Shown in pieces: positions 9,390 through 21,020 of a stretch of 52,554 nucleotides of DNA (positions are counted from its first letter, which is position 1; the number at the start of each line of letters is the position of its first letter). The DNA is from Bradyrhizobium oropedii. GTDB taxonomy: Bacteria > Pseudomonadota > Alphaproteobacteria > Rhizobiales > Xanthobacteraceae. Under the pieces are notes generated by a model. The model had not been told where the DNA came from. It ran no database searches and saw nothing but the letters and a program-made list of their open reading frames with translations. A program made the translations under genes and the position numbers. Where the stretch lies: positions 1 through 52,554 of the forward strand of contig NZ_JACMYO010000043.1 of NCBI RefSeq assembly GCF_020889685.1, written 5' to 3'.

Positions 9390-10582
9390 ACGAGCAGCCG
9401 CATAATCTTCGTAACTTCACAATCAATTTCGGTCCGCAGCATCCGGCGGCCCACGGCGTGTTGCGCCTGGTGCTGGAGCTCGACGGCGAAGTCGTCGAGC
9501 GCGTCGATCCGCATATCGGCCTGCTTCACCGCGGCACCGAGAAGCTGATCGAGCACAAGACCTATCTGCAGGCGATTCCGTATTTCGACCGGCTCGACTA
9601 CGTCGCGCCGATGAACCAAGAGCACGCGTTCTGCCTCGCGGCGGAAAAGCTGCTCGGCATCACGGTGCCCCGCCGCGGCCAGTTGATCCGCGTGCTCTAT
9701 TGCGAGATCGGCCGCATCCTGTCGCATCTGCTCAACGTCACCACGCAGGCAATGGACGTCGGCGCGCTGACCCCGCCGCTGTGGGGCTTCGAAGAGCGCG
9801 AGAAGCTGATGGTGTTCTACGAGCGCGCCTCGGGCTCGCGCATGCACGCGGCGTTCTTCCGCGTCGGCGGCGTGCACCAGGACCTGCCGCCGAAGCTGGT
9901 CGACGATATCGAGGCGTGGTGCGATCCGTTCCTCAAGGTCGTCGACGACCTCGATACGCTGTTGACCGGCAACCGTATCTTCAAGCAGCGCAACGTCGAT
10001 ATCGGCGTGGTGCCGCTGAAGGAAGCCTGGGAGTGGGGTTTCTCCGGCGTGATGGTGCGCGGCTCGGGCGCGGCCTGGGACCTGCGCAAGTCGCAGCCCT
10101 ACGAGTGCTACGCCGAGATGGATTTCGATATTCCGATCGGCAAGAACGGCGACTGCTACGACCGCTACCTGATCCGCATGGAAGAGATGCGCCAGTCGGT
10201 GCGCATCATGAAGCAGTGCATCCAGAAGCTGAAGGCGGCGGACGGGCAGGGCCCGGTCGTGGTCGAGGACAACAAGATCGCGCCGCCGCGCCGTGGCGAC
10301 ATGAAGCGCTCGATGGAAGCGCTGATCCATCACTTCAAGCTCTACACCGAGGGCGTGCACGTGCCGGCCGGCGAAGTCTACGCCGCGGTCGAGGCGCCCA
10401 AGGGCGAGTTCGGCGTCTATCTCGTCGCTGACGGCAGCAACAAGCCCTACAAGTGCAAGATCCGCGCGCCGGGATTCGCCCATCTGCAGGCGATGGATCA
10501 CATCTGCAAGGGCCATCTCCTGGCCGACGTTTCCGCCATCCTTGGCTCGCTGGATATCGTGTTCGGCGAGGTCGACCGGTGA
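9386..10582 (+). CDS. nuoD: NADH-quinone oxidoreductase subunit D
   Basis: This 398-residue, 49-kDa-type subunit helps form the quinone-binding site with NuoB. The N-terminus has [14 protein letters not shown], whose histidine loop reaches the quinone head group, followed by [12 protein letters not shown]. The C-terminus ends D-I-V-F-G-E-V-D-R, as is standard for the family. The family descends from hydrogenase large subunits but the metal-binding cysteines are absent, as expected. The ATG overlaps the nuoC stop. Confidence 0.97.
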   Translation: MNEQPHNLRNFTINFGPQHPAAHGVLRLVLELDGEVVERVDPHIGLLHRGTEKLIEHKTYLQAIPYFDRLDYVAPMNQEHAFCLAAEKLLGITVPRRGQLIRVLYCEIGRILSHLLNVTTQAMDVGALTPPLWGFEEREKLMVFYERASGSRMHAAFFRVGGVHQDLPPKLVDDIEAWCDPFLKVVDDLDTLLTGNRIFKQRNVDIGVVPLKEAWEWGFSGVMVRGSGAAWDLRKSQPYECYAEMDFDIPIGKNGDCYDRYLIRMEEMRQSVRIMKQCIQKLKAADGQGPVVVEDNKIAPPRRGDMKRSMEALIHHFKLYTEGVHVPAGEVYAAVEAPKGEFGVYLVADGSNKPYKCKIRAPGFAHLQAMDHICKGHLLADVSAILGSLDIVFGEVDR

Positions 10583-10625
10583 TGATGTCCGCATCCGCAC
10601 CGCGCGCTAATTGAGAGTTTGATCG

Positions 10626-11237
10626 ATGTCCGTCCGCCGCCTTGCCCCGAAGGAATTGCAGCCCGCGAGCTTCACGTTCACGGACGAGAATCTCGCCTGG
10701 GCCAAGAAGCAGATCGAGAAGTATCCGCCGGGCCGTCAGGCCTCGGCTGCGATCGCGATCCTGTGGCGCGTGCAGGAGCAGCATGACGGCTGGGTCTCGG
10801 AAGCGGCGATCCGCGCCGTCGCCGACCTGCTCGAGATGCCGCATATCCGCATGCTAGAGATCGCGACCTTCTACACCATGTTCCAGCTCTCGCCGGTCGG
10901 CAAGAAGGCGCATGTTCAGGTGTGCGGCACCACGCCGTGCCGGTTGCGCGGCGCCGCCGACCTGATCGAGGTCTGCCAGCATCGCATCCATCACGACCCG
11001 TTCCAGCTGTCGAAGGACGGCAACTTCTCCTGGGAAGAGGTCGAGTGCCTCGGTGCCTGTGTGAACGCGCCGATGGTGCTGATCTGGAAGGACACCTACG
11101 AGGACCTGACCAAGGAAAGCTTCGGCAAGGTGCTCGACGGTTTTGCCGCCGGCAATCCGCCGAAGCCGGGCCCGCAGACCGACCGTCAGTTCTCGGCGCC
11201 CGCAGGCGGGCCGACCACGCTGAAGGAAACCACCTGA
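10626..11237 (+). CDS. nuoE: NADH-quinone oxidoreductase subunit E
   Basis: This 203-residue, 24-kDa-type subunit belongs to the NADH module. The thioredoxin-like domain binds [2Fe-2S] cluster N1a through Cys100 and Cys105 (C-G-T-T-P-C) and Cys141 and Cys145 (C-L-G-A-C). The C-terminal ~30 residues are a Pro/Gly-rich tail. It follows nuoD by a 43-nt gap, one of the longest in the operon. Its stop codon shares one base with the next small ORF. Confidence 0.96.
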   Translation: MSVRRLAPKELQPASFTFTDENLAWAKKQIEKYPPGRQASAAIAILWRVQEQHDGWVSEAAIRAVADLLEMPHIRMLEIATFYTMFQLSPVGKKAHVQVCGTTPCRLRGAADLIEVCQHRIHHDPFQLSKDGNFSWEEVECLGACVNAPMVLIWKDTYEDLTKESFGKVLDGFAAGNPPKPGPQTDRQFSAPAGGPTTLKETT

Positions 11238-11449
11238 TGCGGGGCTCTCAGGTGCAGGCGAATGAGACGGGGAGGGCGGCTTCGATGAAGGCCTGGCGCA
11301 CGATCGCGCTGCATACCACCGTCGCGGCTGGCTTCATGTTCCTGCTGCAACGTTACGGCCTCAGCGCCACGCTGGAATCCAGCCTGTTGTGGGCCATCGT
11401 GTTCGGCGGCTGCGCTGCCGGGCTCGCTTACTCCCAAGCCAATCGGTGA
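11237..11449 (+). CDS. 70-aa two-TM membrane protein between nuoE and nuoF
   Basis: This ORF fills the space between nuoE and nuoF exactly. Its ATG uses the last base of the nuoE TGA (11235-11237), and it stops 19 nt before nuoF. The translated product has a short polar N-terminus ([10 protein letters not shown]), then two hydrophobic segments at about residues 21-39 and 49-65, then a polar end S-Q-A-N-R. An internal ATG at 11285 (residue 17) is an alternative start. I do not recognise a named family. The coupling to nuoE and the membrane prediction suggest a lineage-specific complex I accessory or assembly protein, which is inference. Confidence 0.7.
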   Translation: MRGSQVQANETGRAASMKAWRTIALHTTVAAGFMFLLQRYGLSATLESSLLWAIVFGGCAAGLAYSQANR

Positions 11450-11468
11450 TGTTCGGAAAGTTTTTGTT

Positions 11469-12794
<1,326 letters not shown>

Positions 12795-12803
12795 AGAAGA
12801 GAC

Positions 12804-14879
12804 ATGAGCAAGATCATCGTCGATGGCAAAGAGATCGATGTGCCGGCTGAGTACACGCTGTTGCAGGCGTGTGAGGCGGCCGGCGCCGAGATTCCGCGCT
12901 TCTGCTATCACGAGCGGCTGTCGATCGCCGGCAATTGCCGGATGTGCCTGGTCGAGGTGAAGGGCGGCCCGAAGCCGGTCGCCAGCTGCGCCTGGGCCGT
13001 GCGCGACTGCCGTCCGGGCCCGAAGGGCGAGCCGCCGGAGATCTCGACCCGTTCGCCGATGGTCAAGAAGGCGCGCGAAGGCGTGATGGAGTTCCTGCTG
13101 ATCAACCATCCGCTGGACTGCCCGATCTGCGACCAGGGCGGCGAGTGCGACCTGCAGGACCAGGCGATGGGCTACGGCGTCGACACCAGCCGTTTCGCCG
13201 AGAACAAGCGCGCGGTCGAGGACAAGTATCTCGGCGCGCTGGTCAAGACCTCGATGAACCGCTGCATCCAGTGCACGCGGTGCGTTCGCTTCTCCGCCGA
13301 AGTCTGCGGCGCGCCGGAGATGGGCGCGACCGGCCGCGGCGAGGACATGGAGATCACCACCTATCTCGAGCATGCGCTGAGTTCGGAGCTGCAGGGCAAT
13401 CTCGTCGACATCTGCCCGGTCGGCGCGCTGACCTCGAAGCCCTATGCTTTCGCGGCGCGCCCGTGGGAGCTCGGCAAGACGCAGTCGGTCGACGTCATGG
13501 ACGGCGTCGGCTCGGCGATCCGCGTCGACACCCGCGGTCGCGAGGTGATGCGCATCCTGCCGCGCATCAACGAGGCGGTTAACGAGGAGTGGATCTCCGA
13601 CAAGACTCGTCACGTCGTCGACGGCCTGCGTACGCAGCGCCTCGACCGTCCCTATGTGAGCGAGAACGGCCAGCTCAAGCCTGCGACCTGGCAGGAAGCC
13701 TTCGCCGCCATTGCCGCCAAGGCCGGCCGCAGCGACGGAAAGCGGATCGGCGCGATCGCGGGCGATCTCGCCGCGGTCGATGAAATGTATGCGCTGAAGG
13801 AGCTGCTGGCGAAGTTCGGCTCGGTCAATCTGGCGGTGCAGGGCGGCGACGCCTTCGACGCCAAGGCGGGCCGCGGCTCCTACATCTTCAACCCGACCAT
13901 TGCCGGCATCGACCAGGCCGATGCGATCCTGATCATCGGCTCGCATCCGCGCAAGGAAGCCGCGGTGCTGAACGCGCGGATCCGCAAGCGCTGGCGCACC
14001 GGCGGCCTCAAGGTCGGCATGATCGGCTCCAAGTCCGATTTCACCTATGACCATGAGTATCTCGGCGCAGGCACCGACACGCTCGCCGATCTCGCGGCGG
14101 GCAAGCACTCCTTTGCCGACGTGTTGAAGAACGCACAGCACCCGATCATCCTGGTCGGCCCCGGTGCCTACACTAGGCACGACGGCGCGGCGGTGCTGGC
14201 GCAGGCCGCCAAGCTCGCCGCCGATGTCGGCGCGCTGAAGGACGGCTGGAACGGCTTTGCCGTGTTGCAGGATACCGCCTCGCGCGCCGGTGCGCTCGAC
14301 ATCGGCTTCTCGCCCGCGGCCGGCGGCCTGACCACGGCGCAGATGACGACCTTCGGAACACTCGACGTGCTGTTCCTGCTCGGCGCCGACGAGATCAAGG
14401 CGCCGGACGGCACCTTCGTGGTCTATATCGGCACCCATGGCGACCAGGGCGCGCACCGCGCCGACGTCATCCTGCCGGGCGCGGCCTACACCGAGAAGTC
14501 TGGCATCTACGTCAACACCGAGGGCCGGGCGCAGATCGCCAACCGCGCCGCGTTCCCGCCGGGCGAAGCCCGCGAGGACTGGGCGATCATCCGCGCGCTG
14601 TCCGACGTGCTCGGCAAGAAGCTGCCGTTCGACTCGCTGCAGGCGCTGCGCCAGGCGATGTTCAAGACCTACCCGCATCTGATGCGGCTCGACCAGATCG
14701 AGGCCGGCAAGCCCGACGACGTCAAGGCGCTGGCGGGCAAGGGCGGCAGCGTCGACAAGGCGGCGTTCAAGCCGACGGTTGAGGATTTCTATCTGACCAA
14801 CCCGATCGCGCGTGCCTCTGCCGTGATGGCGGAATGCTCGCGGCTGGCGTCGGGCCGAATGCTGAAGGCAGCGGAGTGA
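12804..14879 (+). CDS. nuoG: NADH-quinone oxidoreductase subunit G
   Basis: This 691-residue, 75-kDa-type subunit carries three visible clusters. The N-terminal ferredoxin domain binds [2Fe-2S] N1b through Cys34, Cys45, Cys48 and Cys62. The His-ligated [4Fe-4S] N5 uses His102, Cys106, Cys109 and Cys115. N4 uses Cys154, Cys157 and Cys160 plus the later Cys in D-I-C-P-V-G-A-L. The rest is a molybdopterin-oxidoreductase-like domain without cofactor residues. I see no C-x2-C-x3-C set for the extra N7 cluster of the E. coli type. It starts 9 nt after nuoF. Confidence 0.97.
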   Translation: MSKIIVDGKEIDVPAEYTLLQACEAAGAEIPRFCYHERLSIAGNCRMCLVEVKGGPKPVASCAWAVRDCRPGPKGEPPEISTRSPMVKKAREGVMEFLLINHPLDCPICDQGGECDLQDQAMGYGVDTSRFAENKRAVEDKYLGALVKTSMNRCIQCTRCVRFSAEVCGAPEMGATGRGEDMEITTYLEHALSSELQGNLVDICPVGALTSKPYAFAARPWELGKTQSVDVMDGVGSAIRVDTRGREVMRILPRINEAVNEEWISDKTRHVVDGLRTQRLDRPYVSENGQLKPATWQEAFAAIAAKAGRSDGKRIGAIAGDLAAVDEMYALKELLAKFGSVNLAVQGGDAFDAKAGRGSYIFNPTIAGIDQADAILIIGSHPRKEAAVLNARIRKRWRTGGLKVGMIGSKSDFTYDHEYLGAGTDTLADLAAGKHSFADVLKNAQHPIILVGPGAYTRHDGAAVLAQAAKLAADVGALKDGWNGFAVLQDTASRAGALDIGFSPAAGGLTTAQMTTFGTLDVLFLLGADEIKAPDGTFVVYIGTHGDQGAHRADVILPGAAYTEKSGIYVNTEGRAQIANRAAFPPGEAREDWAIIRALSDVLGKKLPFDSLQALRQAMFKTYPHLMRLDQIEAGKPDDVKALAGKGGSVDKAAFKPTVEDFYLTNPIARASAVMAECSRLASGRMLKAAE

Positions 14880-14889
14880 GCGTGACCTG

Positions 14890-15960
14890 ATGGCTGAATT
14901 CTTCGCAAGCTCGTTCTGGACCGGCTTCCTCTGGCCGCTGATCATCATGGTCGCGGAAAGCCTGTTGCTGCTCGTCGTGCTCCTGATCGCGATCGCCTAC
15001 ATCCTGCTCGCCGACCGCAAGATCTGGGCGGCGGTGCAGATCCGCCGCGGCCCCAACGTGGTCGGGCCGTTCGGATTGCTGCAATCCTTCGCCGACCTCC
15101 TTAAATTCGTGTTGAAGGAGCCGGTCATCCCGTCCGGCTCCAACAAGGGCGTGTTCCTGCTGGCGCCGCTGGTCTCCTGCGTGCTGGCGCTGGCGGCCTG
15201 GGCCGTGATCCCGTTCAATCTCGGCTGGGTGATTTCCGACATCAATGTCGGCGTGCTCTACATCTTCGCGATCTCGTCGCTGTCGATCTACGGCATCATC
15301 ATGGCCGGCTGGTCGTCGAACTCGAAGTACCCGTTCCTGGCCGCGCTCCGCTCCGCTGCGCAGATGGTGTCCTACGAAGTCTCGATCGGCTTCGTCATCA
15401 TCACCGTGCTGCTCTGCGTCGGCTCGCTGAACCTGTCGGCGGTGGTCGAGGCCCAGAACACCCGCGGCCTCGCGCATCTGATCGGCCTGCCGCAGCTCAC
15501 CATCCTGAACTGGTATGTGTGGCCGCTGTTCCCGATGTTCGTCGTGTTCTACGTCTCGGCGCTGGCGGAAACCAACCGTCCGCCGTTCGACCTGGTCGAA
15601 GCTGAATCCGAGCTGGTCGCCGGCTTCATGACCGAATACGGCTCGACGCCGTATCTCCTGTTCATGCTCGGCGAGTATGTCGCGATCACCACGATGTGCG
15701 CGCTGGCGTCGATCCTGTTCCTGGGCGGCTGGCTGCCGCCGGTCAATCTGCCGCCGTTCACCTGGATTCCGGGCATCATCTGGTTCGCCCTGAAGGTGTT
15801 CTTCATGTTCTTCATGTTCGCGATGGCGAAGGCGATCGTGCCGCGCTACCGCTACGATCAACTGATGCGGCTCGGCTGGAAGGTGTTCCTGCCGCTGTCG
15901 CTGGCGATGGTGGTGATCGTGGCCGGCGTGCTGCAGTTCGCCGGCATCGCGCCGAAGTGA
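14890..15960 (+). CDS. nuoH: NADH-quinone oxidoreductase subunit H
   Basis: This 356-residue, eight-TM subunit is at the junction of the membrane and peripheral arms, beside the quinone tunnel. Family motifs are [16 protein letters not shown] after TM1, [21 protein letters not shown] in the middle, and [21 protein letters not shown] downstream, with the acidic residues of the E-channel. It ends near [14 protein letters not shown] and one final TM. Confidence 0.97.
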   Translation: MAEFFASSFWTGFLWPLIIMVAESLLLLVVLLIAIAYILLADRKIWAAVQIRRGPNVVGPFGLLQSFADLLKFVLKEPVIPSGSNKGVFLLAPLVSCVLALAAWAVIPFNLGWVISDINVGVLYIFAISSLSIYGIIMAGWSSNSKYPFLAALRSAAQMVSYEVSIGFVIITVLLCVGSLNLSAVVEAQNTRGLAHLIGLPQLTILNWYVWPLFPMFVVFYVSALAETNRPPFDLVEAESELVAGFMTEYGSTPYLLFMLGEYVAITTMCALASILFLGGWLPPVNLPPFTWIPGIIWFALKVFFMFFMFAMAKAIVPRYRYDQLMRLGWKVFLPLSLAMVVIVAGVLQFAGIAPK

Positions 15961-15967
15961 GGCCGTC

Positions 15968-16462
15968 ATGAGTGTCAATGTCAACGCAACAGCCCGCTCG
16001 CTTCTGCTCTCGGAATTCGTCTCGGCGTTCGTCCTCGCCATGCGCTATTTCTTCAAGCCGAAGCCGACGCTGAACTATCCCTTCGAGAAGGGCCCGATCT
16101 CGCCGCGCTTCCGTGGTGAGCACGCGCTGCGCCGCTATCCGAACGGCGAGGAACGCTGCATCGCCTGCAAGCTGTGCGAGGCGATCTGCCCGGCGCAAGC
16201 GATCACGATCGAGGCCGGCCCGCGCCGCAACGACGGCACCCGCCGCACGGTGCGTTACGACATCGACATGGTGAAGTGCATCTATTGCGGCCTGTGCCAG
16301 GAGGCATGCCCGGTGGACGCCATCGTCGAGGGACCGAATTTCGAATTCGCGACCGAGACCCGCGAGGAGCTCTACTATGACAAGGCGAAGCTGCTCGCCA
16401 ATGGCGACCGCTGGGAGCGCGAGATTGCGAAGTCGATCGCGCTCGACGCGCCGTACCGTTGA
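15968..16462 (+). CDS. nuoI: NADH-quinone oxidoreductase subunit I
   Basis: This 164-residue TYKY-type subunit carries two [4Fe-4S] clusters. N6a/N6b ligands are Cys64, 67, 70 and 74 ([12 protein letters not shown]) and Cys104, 107, 110 and 114 ([12 protein letters not shown]). The N-terminal helix lies along the membrane. It begins 8 nt after nuoH. Length and Cys spacing match the family exactly. Confidence 0.97.
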   Translation: MSVNVNATARSLLLSEFVSAFVLAMRYFFKPKPTLNYPFEKGPISPRFRGEHALRRYPNGEERCIACKLCEAICPAQAITIEAGPRRNDGTRRTVRYDIDMVKCIYCGLCQEACPVDAIVEGPNFEFATETREELYYDKAKLLANGDRWEREIAKSIALDAPYR

Positions 16463-16471
16463 GGTGAGGGC

Positions 16472-17110
16472 ATGATCCTTCCGGCGCTGTTCTTCTATCT
16501 GTTTGCCGCGGCCTGCGTGGCCTCGGCGGTCATGGTGATTGTCTCGCGCAATCCCGTACACTCCGTGCTGTTCCTGATCCTGGCCTTCGTCAACGCGGCC
16601 GGGCTGTTCATCCTGATGGGCGCCGAGTTCCTCGGGATGATGCTGATCGTGGTCTATGTCGGCGCCGTCGCGGTGCTGTTCCTGTTCGTGATCATGATGC
16701 TCGACGTCGATTTCGTCGAACTGCGCGAGGGCTTCATCCAGTACCTCCCAATCGGCATCGTGATCGGCGGCATCTTCATGTTCGAGCTGCTGCTTGTCGT
16801 CGGTGCCTGGGTGATCAACCCGCAGGTGACCAAGACGATCACGGCCGCGATCCCGACCAATGTCAGCAACACCGAGGCGCTCGGCCTCGTGCTCTATACG
16901 AAGTACATCCATTACTTCCAGCTCGCCGGCATGGTGCTCTTGGTCGCGATGATCGGTGCCATCGTGCTGACGCTGCGCCACAAGGCCAACGTCAAGCGGC
17001 AGAACATCAACGTGCAGAACGCGCGCACGCCCGAAATGGCGATGGCGATGCGCAAAGTGGCGTCGGGGCAGGGCCTGCAGGATGCCGATGCGGCGGAGTG
17101 GGTGAAATGA
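16472..17110 (+). CDS. nuoJ: NADH-quinone oxidoreductase subunit J
   Basis: This 212-residue membrane subunit has five TM segments. The TM3 region [22 protein letters not shown] is diagnostic of the family and holds the pi-bulge implicated in coupling. The C-terminal ~45 residues are a polar tail. Its stop overlaps the nuoK start (ATGA). Confidence 0.96.
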   Translation: MILPALFFYLFAAACVASAVMVIVSRNPVHSVLFLILAFVNAAGLFILMGAEFLGMMLIVVYVGAVAVLFLFVIMMLDVDFVELREGFIQYLPIGIVIGGIFMFELLLVVGAWVINPQVTKTITAAIPTNVSNTEALGLVLYTKYIHYFQLAGMVLLVAMIGAIVLTLRHKANVKRQNINVQNARTPEMAMAMRKVASGQGLQDADAAEWVK

Positions 17111-17415
17111 CGATCGGGCTAGGGCACTATCTGGCGGTCGCCGCGATCCTGTTCACGCTCGGGATCCTCGGCATCTTCCTCAACCGCAAGAACATCATCG
17201 TCATCCTGATGTCGATCGAGCTGATCCTGCTCTCGGTCAACATCAACCTGGTGGCGTTCTCGACCTTCCTCGGCGACATCGTCGGCCAGGTGTTCGCGCT
17301 GCTGGTGCTGACGGTGGCGGCGGCCGAGGCCGCGATCGGCCTCGCCGTGCTGGTGGTGTATTTCCGCAACCGCGGTTCGATCGCGGTTGAAGACGTCAAT
17401 CTGATGAAGGGCTAA
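17107..17415 (+). CDS. nuoK: NADH-quinone oxidoreductase subunit K
   Basis: This 102-residue, three-TM antiporter-like subunit is MrpC-related. The two buried glutamates expected in TM2 and TM3 are present in M-S-I-E-L-I-L-L-S and V-A-A-A-E-A-A-I-G. The start is at 17107 (overlap ATGA with nuoJ), giving the usual family length; a GTG nine bases upstream is less likely. Confidence 0.97.
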   Translation: MTIGLGHYLAVAAILFTLGILGIFLNRKNIIVILMSIELILLSVNINLVAFSTFLGDIVGQVFALLVLTVAAAEAAIGLAVLVVYFRNRGSIAVEDVNLMKG

Positions 17416-17422
17416 CGCGCCG

Positions 17423-19495
17423 ATGTACCAGGCAATCGTATTTCTGCCTCTGCTGGGCGCCATTCTGGCGGGGATTATCTCGCTGACCGGCGCGCACGCG
17501 CGCTGCCCGAGCGGCGACACCGTCGATCATCACGACGACGCGCATGGCGACGCTCACGCCTCGGCGGGCCATGACGATCACGGTCATGACGATCATGGCC
17601 ATGACGATCATCACGTGTCCGAGCCGCCAGCGGCGGGATCGCGACTGGCAGAGCTGATCACCACGGGCCTGCTGTTCGTGTCCGCGGCGCTGTCCTGGTT
17701 CGCGCTGGTCGATGTCGGCTTCATGCATCATGACGCCCGCGTCGTGCTGCTGCCCTGGATCACCTCGGGCGATCTGCAGGTCGCATGGTCGCTGCGGATC
17801 GACACCCTGACGGCCGTGATGCTGGTCGTCGTCAACACCGTGTCTGCGCTGGTCCACCTCTACTCCATCGGCTACATGGACGAGGATCCGAACCGGCCGC
17901 GTTTCTTCGGCTATCTCTCGCTGTTCACCTTTGCGATGCTGATGCTGGTGACCTCGGACAACCTTGTGCAGCTGTTCTTCGGCTGGGAGGGCGTCGGCCT
18001 TGCGAGCTACCTCCTGATCGGGTTCTGGTACCAGAAGCCGTCGGCGAACGCGGCCGCGATCAAGGCTTTCGTGGTCAACCGCGTCGGCGACTTCGGCTTC
18101 GCGCTCGGCATCTTCGCGATCTTCGCGCTGGTCGGCTCGACCGATTTCGAGACCATCTTCCACGCGGCGCCCGGGCTGACCGGCAAGACGATCAACTTCT
18201 TCGGCCATCAGGTCGACGCGTTGACGTTGACCTGCCTGTTCCTGTTCATGGGCGCGATGGGCAAGTCGGCCCAGTTCCTGCTGCACACCTGGTTGCCGGA
18301 CGCGATGGAAGGCCCGACCCCGGTGTCGGCGCTGATTCATGCCGCGACCATGGTCACCGCCGGCGTCTTCATGGTGGCGCGCTTGTCGCCGCTGTTCGAG
18401 CTGTCGCCGACCGCGCAGGCGGTGGTGATGTTCTTCGGCGCGACCACGGCGTTCTTCGCCGCCACGATCGGCCTGGTGCAGAACGACATCAAGCGCATCG
18501 TCGCGTATTCGACCTGTTCGCAGCTCGGCTACATGTTCGTGGCGATGGGAGCAGGGGCCTATTCGGTCGGAATGTTCCACCTGTTCACGCACGCCTTCTT
18601 CAAGGCGCTGCTGTTCTTGGGCTCCGGCTCGGTGATCTATGCGATGCATCACGAGCAGGACATCCGCAACATGGGCGGCCTGTGGCGCAAGATCCCGTAC
18701 ACCTTCGCGGTGATGTGCATCGGCACCCTGGCGCTGACCGGTTTCCCGCTGTTCGCCGGCTACTTCTCCAAGGACGCGATCATCGAGGCCGCCTACGCCG
18801 CGCACAACCCGTTCGCGACCTACGCCTATCTGTTGACGATCGTGGCCGCCGGCCTGACTTCGTTCTACTCCTGGCGTCTGATCTTCAAGACGTTCTTCGG
18901 CGAGCCGCATGACCAGAAGCACTACGAGGCGGCGCATGAGAGCCCGGTCTGGATGCTGGTGCCGATCGGCGTACTCGCCGCCGGCTCGATCCTGGCCGGT
19001 CTGCCGTTCAAGGAAGTGTTCGCCAGTCCGCATGGTGTCGAAGAGTTCTTCCGCGAATCCGTCAAGATGAACCCGCACATCCTCGAGAACATGGAGCACA
19101 TGCCGAGCTGGCTCGCGCCGCTGCCCACCGTGATGATGGCGCTCGGCCTGTTCGTCTCGTACCTGTTCTACATCCGCAGGCCGTATCTGCCGGTCGAGCT
19201 CGCGAACCAGCAGCCGATGCTGTACCAGTTCCTGCTCAACAAATGGTACTTCGACGAGCTGTACGACTGGATCTTCGTGCGTCCGGCGAAGTGGCTCGGC
19301 TACACGCTCTGGAAGAAGGGCGACGGCTTCATCATCGACGGCTTCGGTCCCGACGGTGTCTCGGCCCGCGTGCTCGACATCACCCGCAATGTCGTGAAAT
19401 TGCAGACCGGCTACCTCTATCACTACGCGTTCGCGATGCTGATCGGGGCGGCCGGATTGATCACCTGGTTCATGTTCGGCTTGGGAGGCCAGTAA
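17423..19495 (+). CDS. nuoL: NADH-quinone oxidoreductase subunit L, with His/Asp-rich insert
   Basis: This 690-residue subunit is the largest antiporter-like one and bears the long lateral helix at the C-terminus. Typical sequence includes [19 protein letters not shown] and [11 protein letters not shown]. The odd part is near the N-terminus: after TM1 there is a 29-residue stretch (36-64) with 11 histidines and about 10 aspartates, built of five-residue H-D-D-H-G-like units encoded by a 15-bp tandem repeat. The stretch would face the periplasm. E. coli NuoL (about 613 aa, from memory) has nothing comparable, and the insert accounts for much of the extra length. The next ATG (nuoM) abuts the stop codon. 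Confidence 0.97.
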   Translation: MYQAIVFLPLLGAILAGIISLTGAHARCPSGDTVDHHDDAHGDAHASAGHDDHGHDDHGHDDHHVSEPPAAGSRLAELITTGLLFVSAALSWFALVDVGFMHHDARVVLLPWITSGDLQVAWSLRIDTLTAVMLVVVNTVSALVHLYSIGYMDEDPNRPRFFGYLSLFTFAMLMLVTSDNLVQLFFGWEGVGLASYLLIGFWYQKPSANAAAIKAFVVNRVGDFGFALGIFAIFALVGSTDFETIFHAAPGLTGKTINFFGHQVDALTLTCLFLFMGAMGKSAQFLLHTWLPDAMEGPTPVSALIHAATMVTAGVFMVARLSPLFELSPTAQAVVMFFGATTAFFAATIGLVQNDIKRIVAYSTCSQLGYMFVAMGAGAYSVGMFHLFTHAFFKALLFLGSGSVIYAMHHEQDIRNMGGLWRKIPYTFAVMCIGTLALTGFPLFAGYFSKDAIIEAAYAAHNPFATYAYLLTIVAAGLTSFYSWRLIFKTFFGEPHDQKHYEAAHESPVWMLVPIGVLAAGSILAGLPFKEVFASPHGVEEFFRESVKMNPHILENMEHMPSWLAPLPTVMMALGLFVSYLFYIRRPYLPVELANQQPMLYQFLLNKWYFDELYDWIFVRPAKWLGYTLWKKGDGFIIDGFGPDGVSARVLDITRNVVKLQTGYLYHYAFAMLIGAAGLITWFMFGLGGQ
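17570..17614 (+). repeat. 15-bp tandem repeat encoding His/Asp-rich NuoL insert
   Basis: There are three contiguous units: CATGACGATCACGGT (17570-17584), CATGACGATCATGGC (17585-17599) and CATGACGATCATCAC (17600-17614). Each keeps the reading frame of nuoL. The preceding bases (from 17528) look like more diverged units. Confidence 0.9.
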
Positions 19496-21010
19496 ATGAC
19501 AACCTGGCCCATCCTTTCCGTCACGACCTTTCTGCCGGCGGTCGGCGCGATCCTGGTCTACCTGCTGGCGCGGGGCGGCGACGAGAGCGCCAACCGCACG
19601 GCGCGCTGGATCGCGCTGTGGACCACGCTGATCACCTTCGCGGTGTCGCTGATCCTGGTCGCGCGCTTCGATCCCGCGCAGACCGACTTCCAGTTCGTCG
19701 AAAAGGCGTCCTGGCTCGCCACCGGCATCACCTATCACATGGGCATCGACGGCATCTCGCTGCCGCTGATCATCCTGACCACCGCGATCATGCCGCTCTG
19801 CATCATCGCGAGCTGGAAGTCGGTGACGAGCCGCGTCGGCGAATACATGATGGCGTTCCTGATCCTGGAAACGCTGATGGTCGGCACCTTCTCGGCGCTC
19901 GACCTCGTGCTGTTCTATCTGTTCTTCGAGGGCGGCCTGATCCCGATGTTCCTGATCATCGGCGTCTGGGGCGGCCCGCGCCGGGTCTACGCGTCGTTCA
20001 AGTTCTTCCTCTACACGTTCCTCGGCTCGGTGCTGATGTTGCTCGCCATCATGGCGCTGTACTGGAACGCCGGCACGACCGACATCCCGACCCTGATGCA
20101 CACCGCGGTGCCGCGGTCGATGCAGACCTGGGCCTGGCTGGCGTTTTTCGCCTCGTTCGCGGTGAAGATGCCGATGTGGCCGGTGCACACCTGGCTGCCT
20201 GATGCGCACGTCGAGGCGCCGACGGCGGGCTCGGTGATCCTGGCCGCGATCCTGCTGAAGATGGGCGGCTACGGCTTCCTGCGCTTCTCGCTGCCGATGT
20301 TCCCGCTGGCCTCGCACGACTTCGCGCCGTTCGTGTTTACGCTGTCCGTCATCGCCATCATCTACACCTCGCTGGTGGCGATGATGCAGGAAGACATGAA
20401 GAAGCTGATCGCGTATTCGTCCGTCGCACATATGGGCTTCGTCACCATGGGCATCTTCGCGGTGACGACACAGGGCGTCGCCGGCGGCATGTTCCAGATG
20501 ATCTCGCACGGCATCGTCTCCGGCGCGCTGTTCCTCTGCGTCGGCGTGGTCTACGACCGCATGCACACCCGCGAGATCGCGGCCTATGGCGGCCTCGTGA
20601 ACCGAATGCCGCTCTATGCGCTGACCTTCATGGTCTTCACCATGGCCAATGTCGGTCTGCCCGGCACCTCCGGCTTCGTCGGCGAATTCATGACGCTGCT
20701 CGGCACCTTCAAGATCTCGCTGCCGACGGCGTTCTTCGCCACCACGGGCGTGATCCTGTCGGCCTGCTACGCGCTCTGGCTCTACCGCAAGGTGGTGTTC
20801 GGCGCGCTGGTCAAGCCGTCGCTGATGTCGATCAAGGATTTGACGTTCCGCGAATGCGTGACGCTGTTCCCGCTGATCGCCCTGACCATCCTGTTCGGCG
20901 TCTATCCGAAGCCGGTGCTCGACATGTCGGCGGCCTCGGTCCAGCAGCTCGTCAACAATTACCAAACCGCCGTGACTGCCGTGAAGGCAGCCGCGCTGAC
21001 CGTCCAGTAA
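19496..21010 (+). CDS. nuoM: NADH-quinone oxidoreductase subunit M
   Basis: This 504-residue antiporter-like subunit has 14 TM. The key TM5 glutamate lies in [13 protein letters not shown], the lysine in TM7 in [20 protein letters not shown], and the signature [11 protein letters not shown] follows. It starts immediately after the nuoL stop with no spacer. Confidence 0.97.
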   Translation: MTTWPILSVTTFLPAVGAILVYLLARGGDESANRTARWIALWTTLITFAVSLILVARFDPAQTDFQFVEKASWLATGITYHMGIDGISLPLIILTTAIMPLCIIASWKSVTSRVGEYMMAFLILETLMVGTFSALDLVLFYLFFEGGLIPMFLIIGVWGGPRRVYASFKFFLYTFLGSVLMLLAIMALYWNAGTTDIPTLMHTAVPRSMQTWAWLAFFASFAVKMPMWPVHTWLPDAHVEAPTAGSVILAAILLKMGGYGFLRFSLPMFPLASHDFAPFVFTLSVIAIIYTSLVAMMQEDMKKLIAYSSVAHMGFVTMGIFAVTTQGVAGGMFQMISHGIVSGALFLCVGVVYDRMHTREIAAYGGLVNRMPLYALTFMVFTMANVGLPGTSGFVGEFMTLLGTFKISLPTAFFATTGVILSACYALWLYRKVVFGALVKPSLMSIKDLTFRECVTLFPLIALTILFGVYPKPVLDMSAASVQQLVNNYQTAVTAVKAAALTVQ

Positions 21011-21020
21011 GGCCCTCGTC

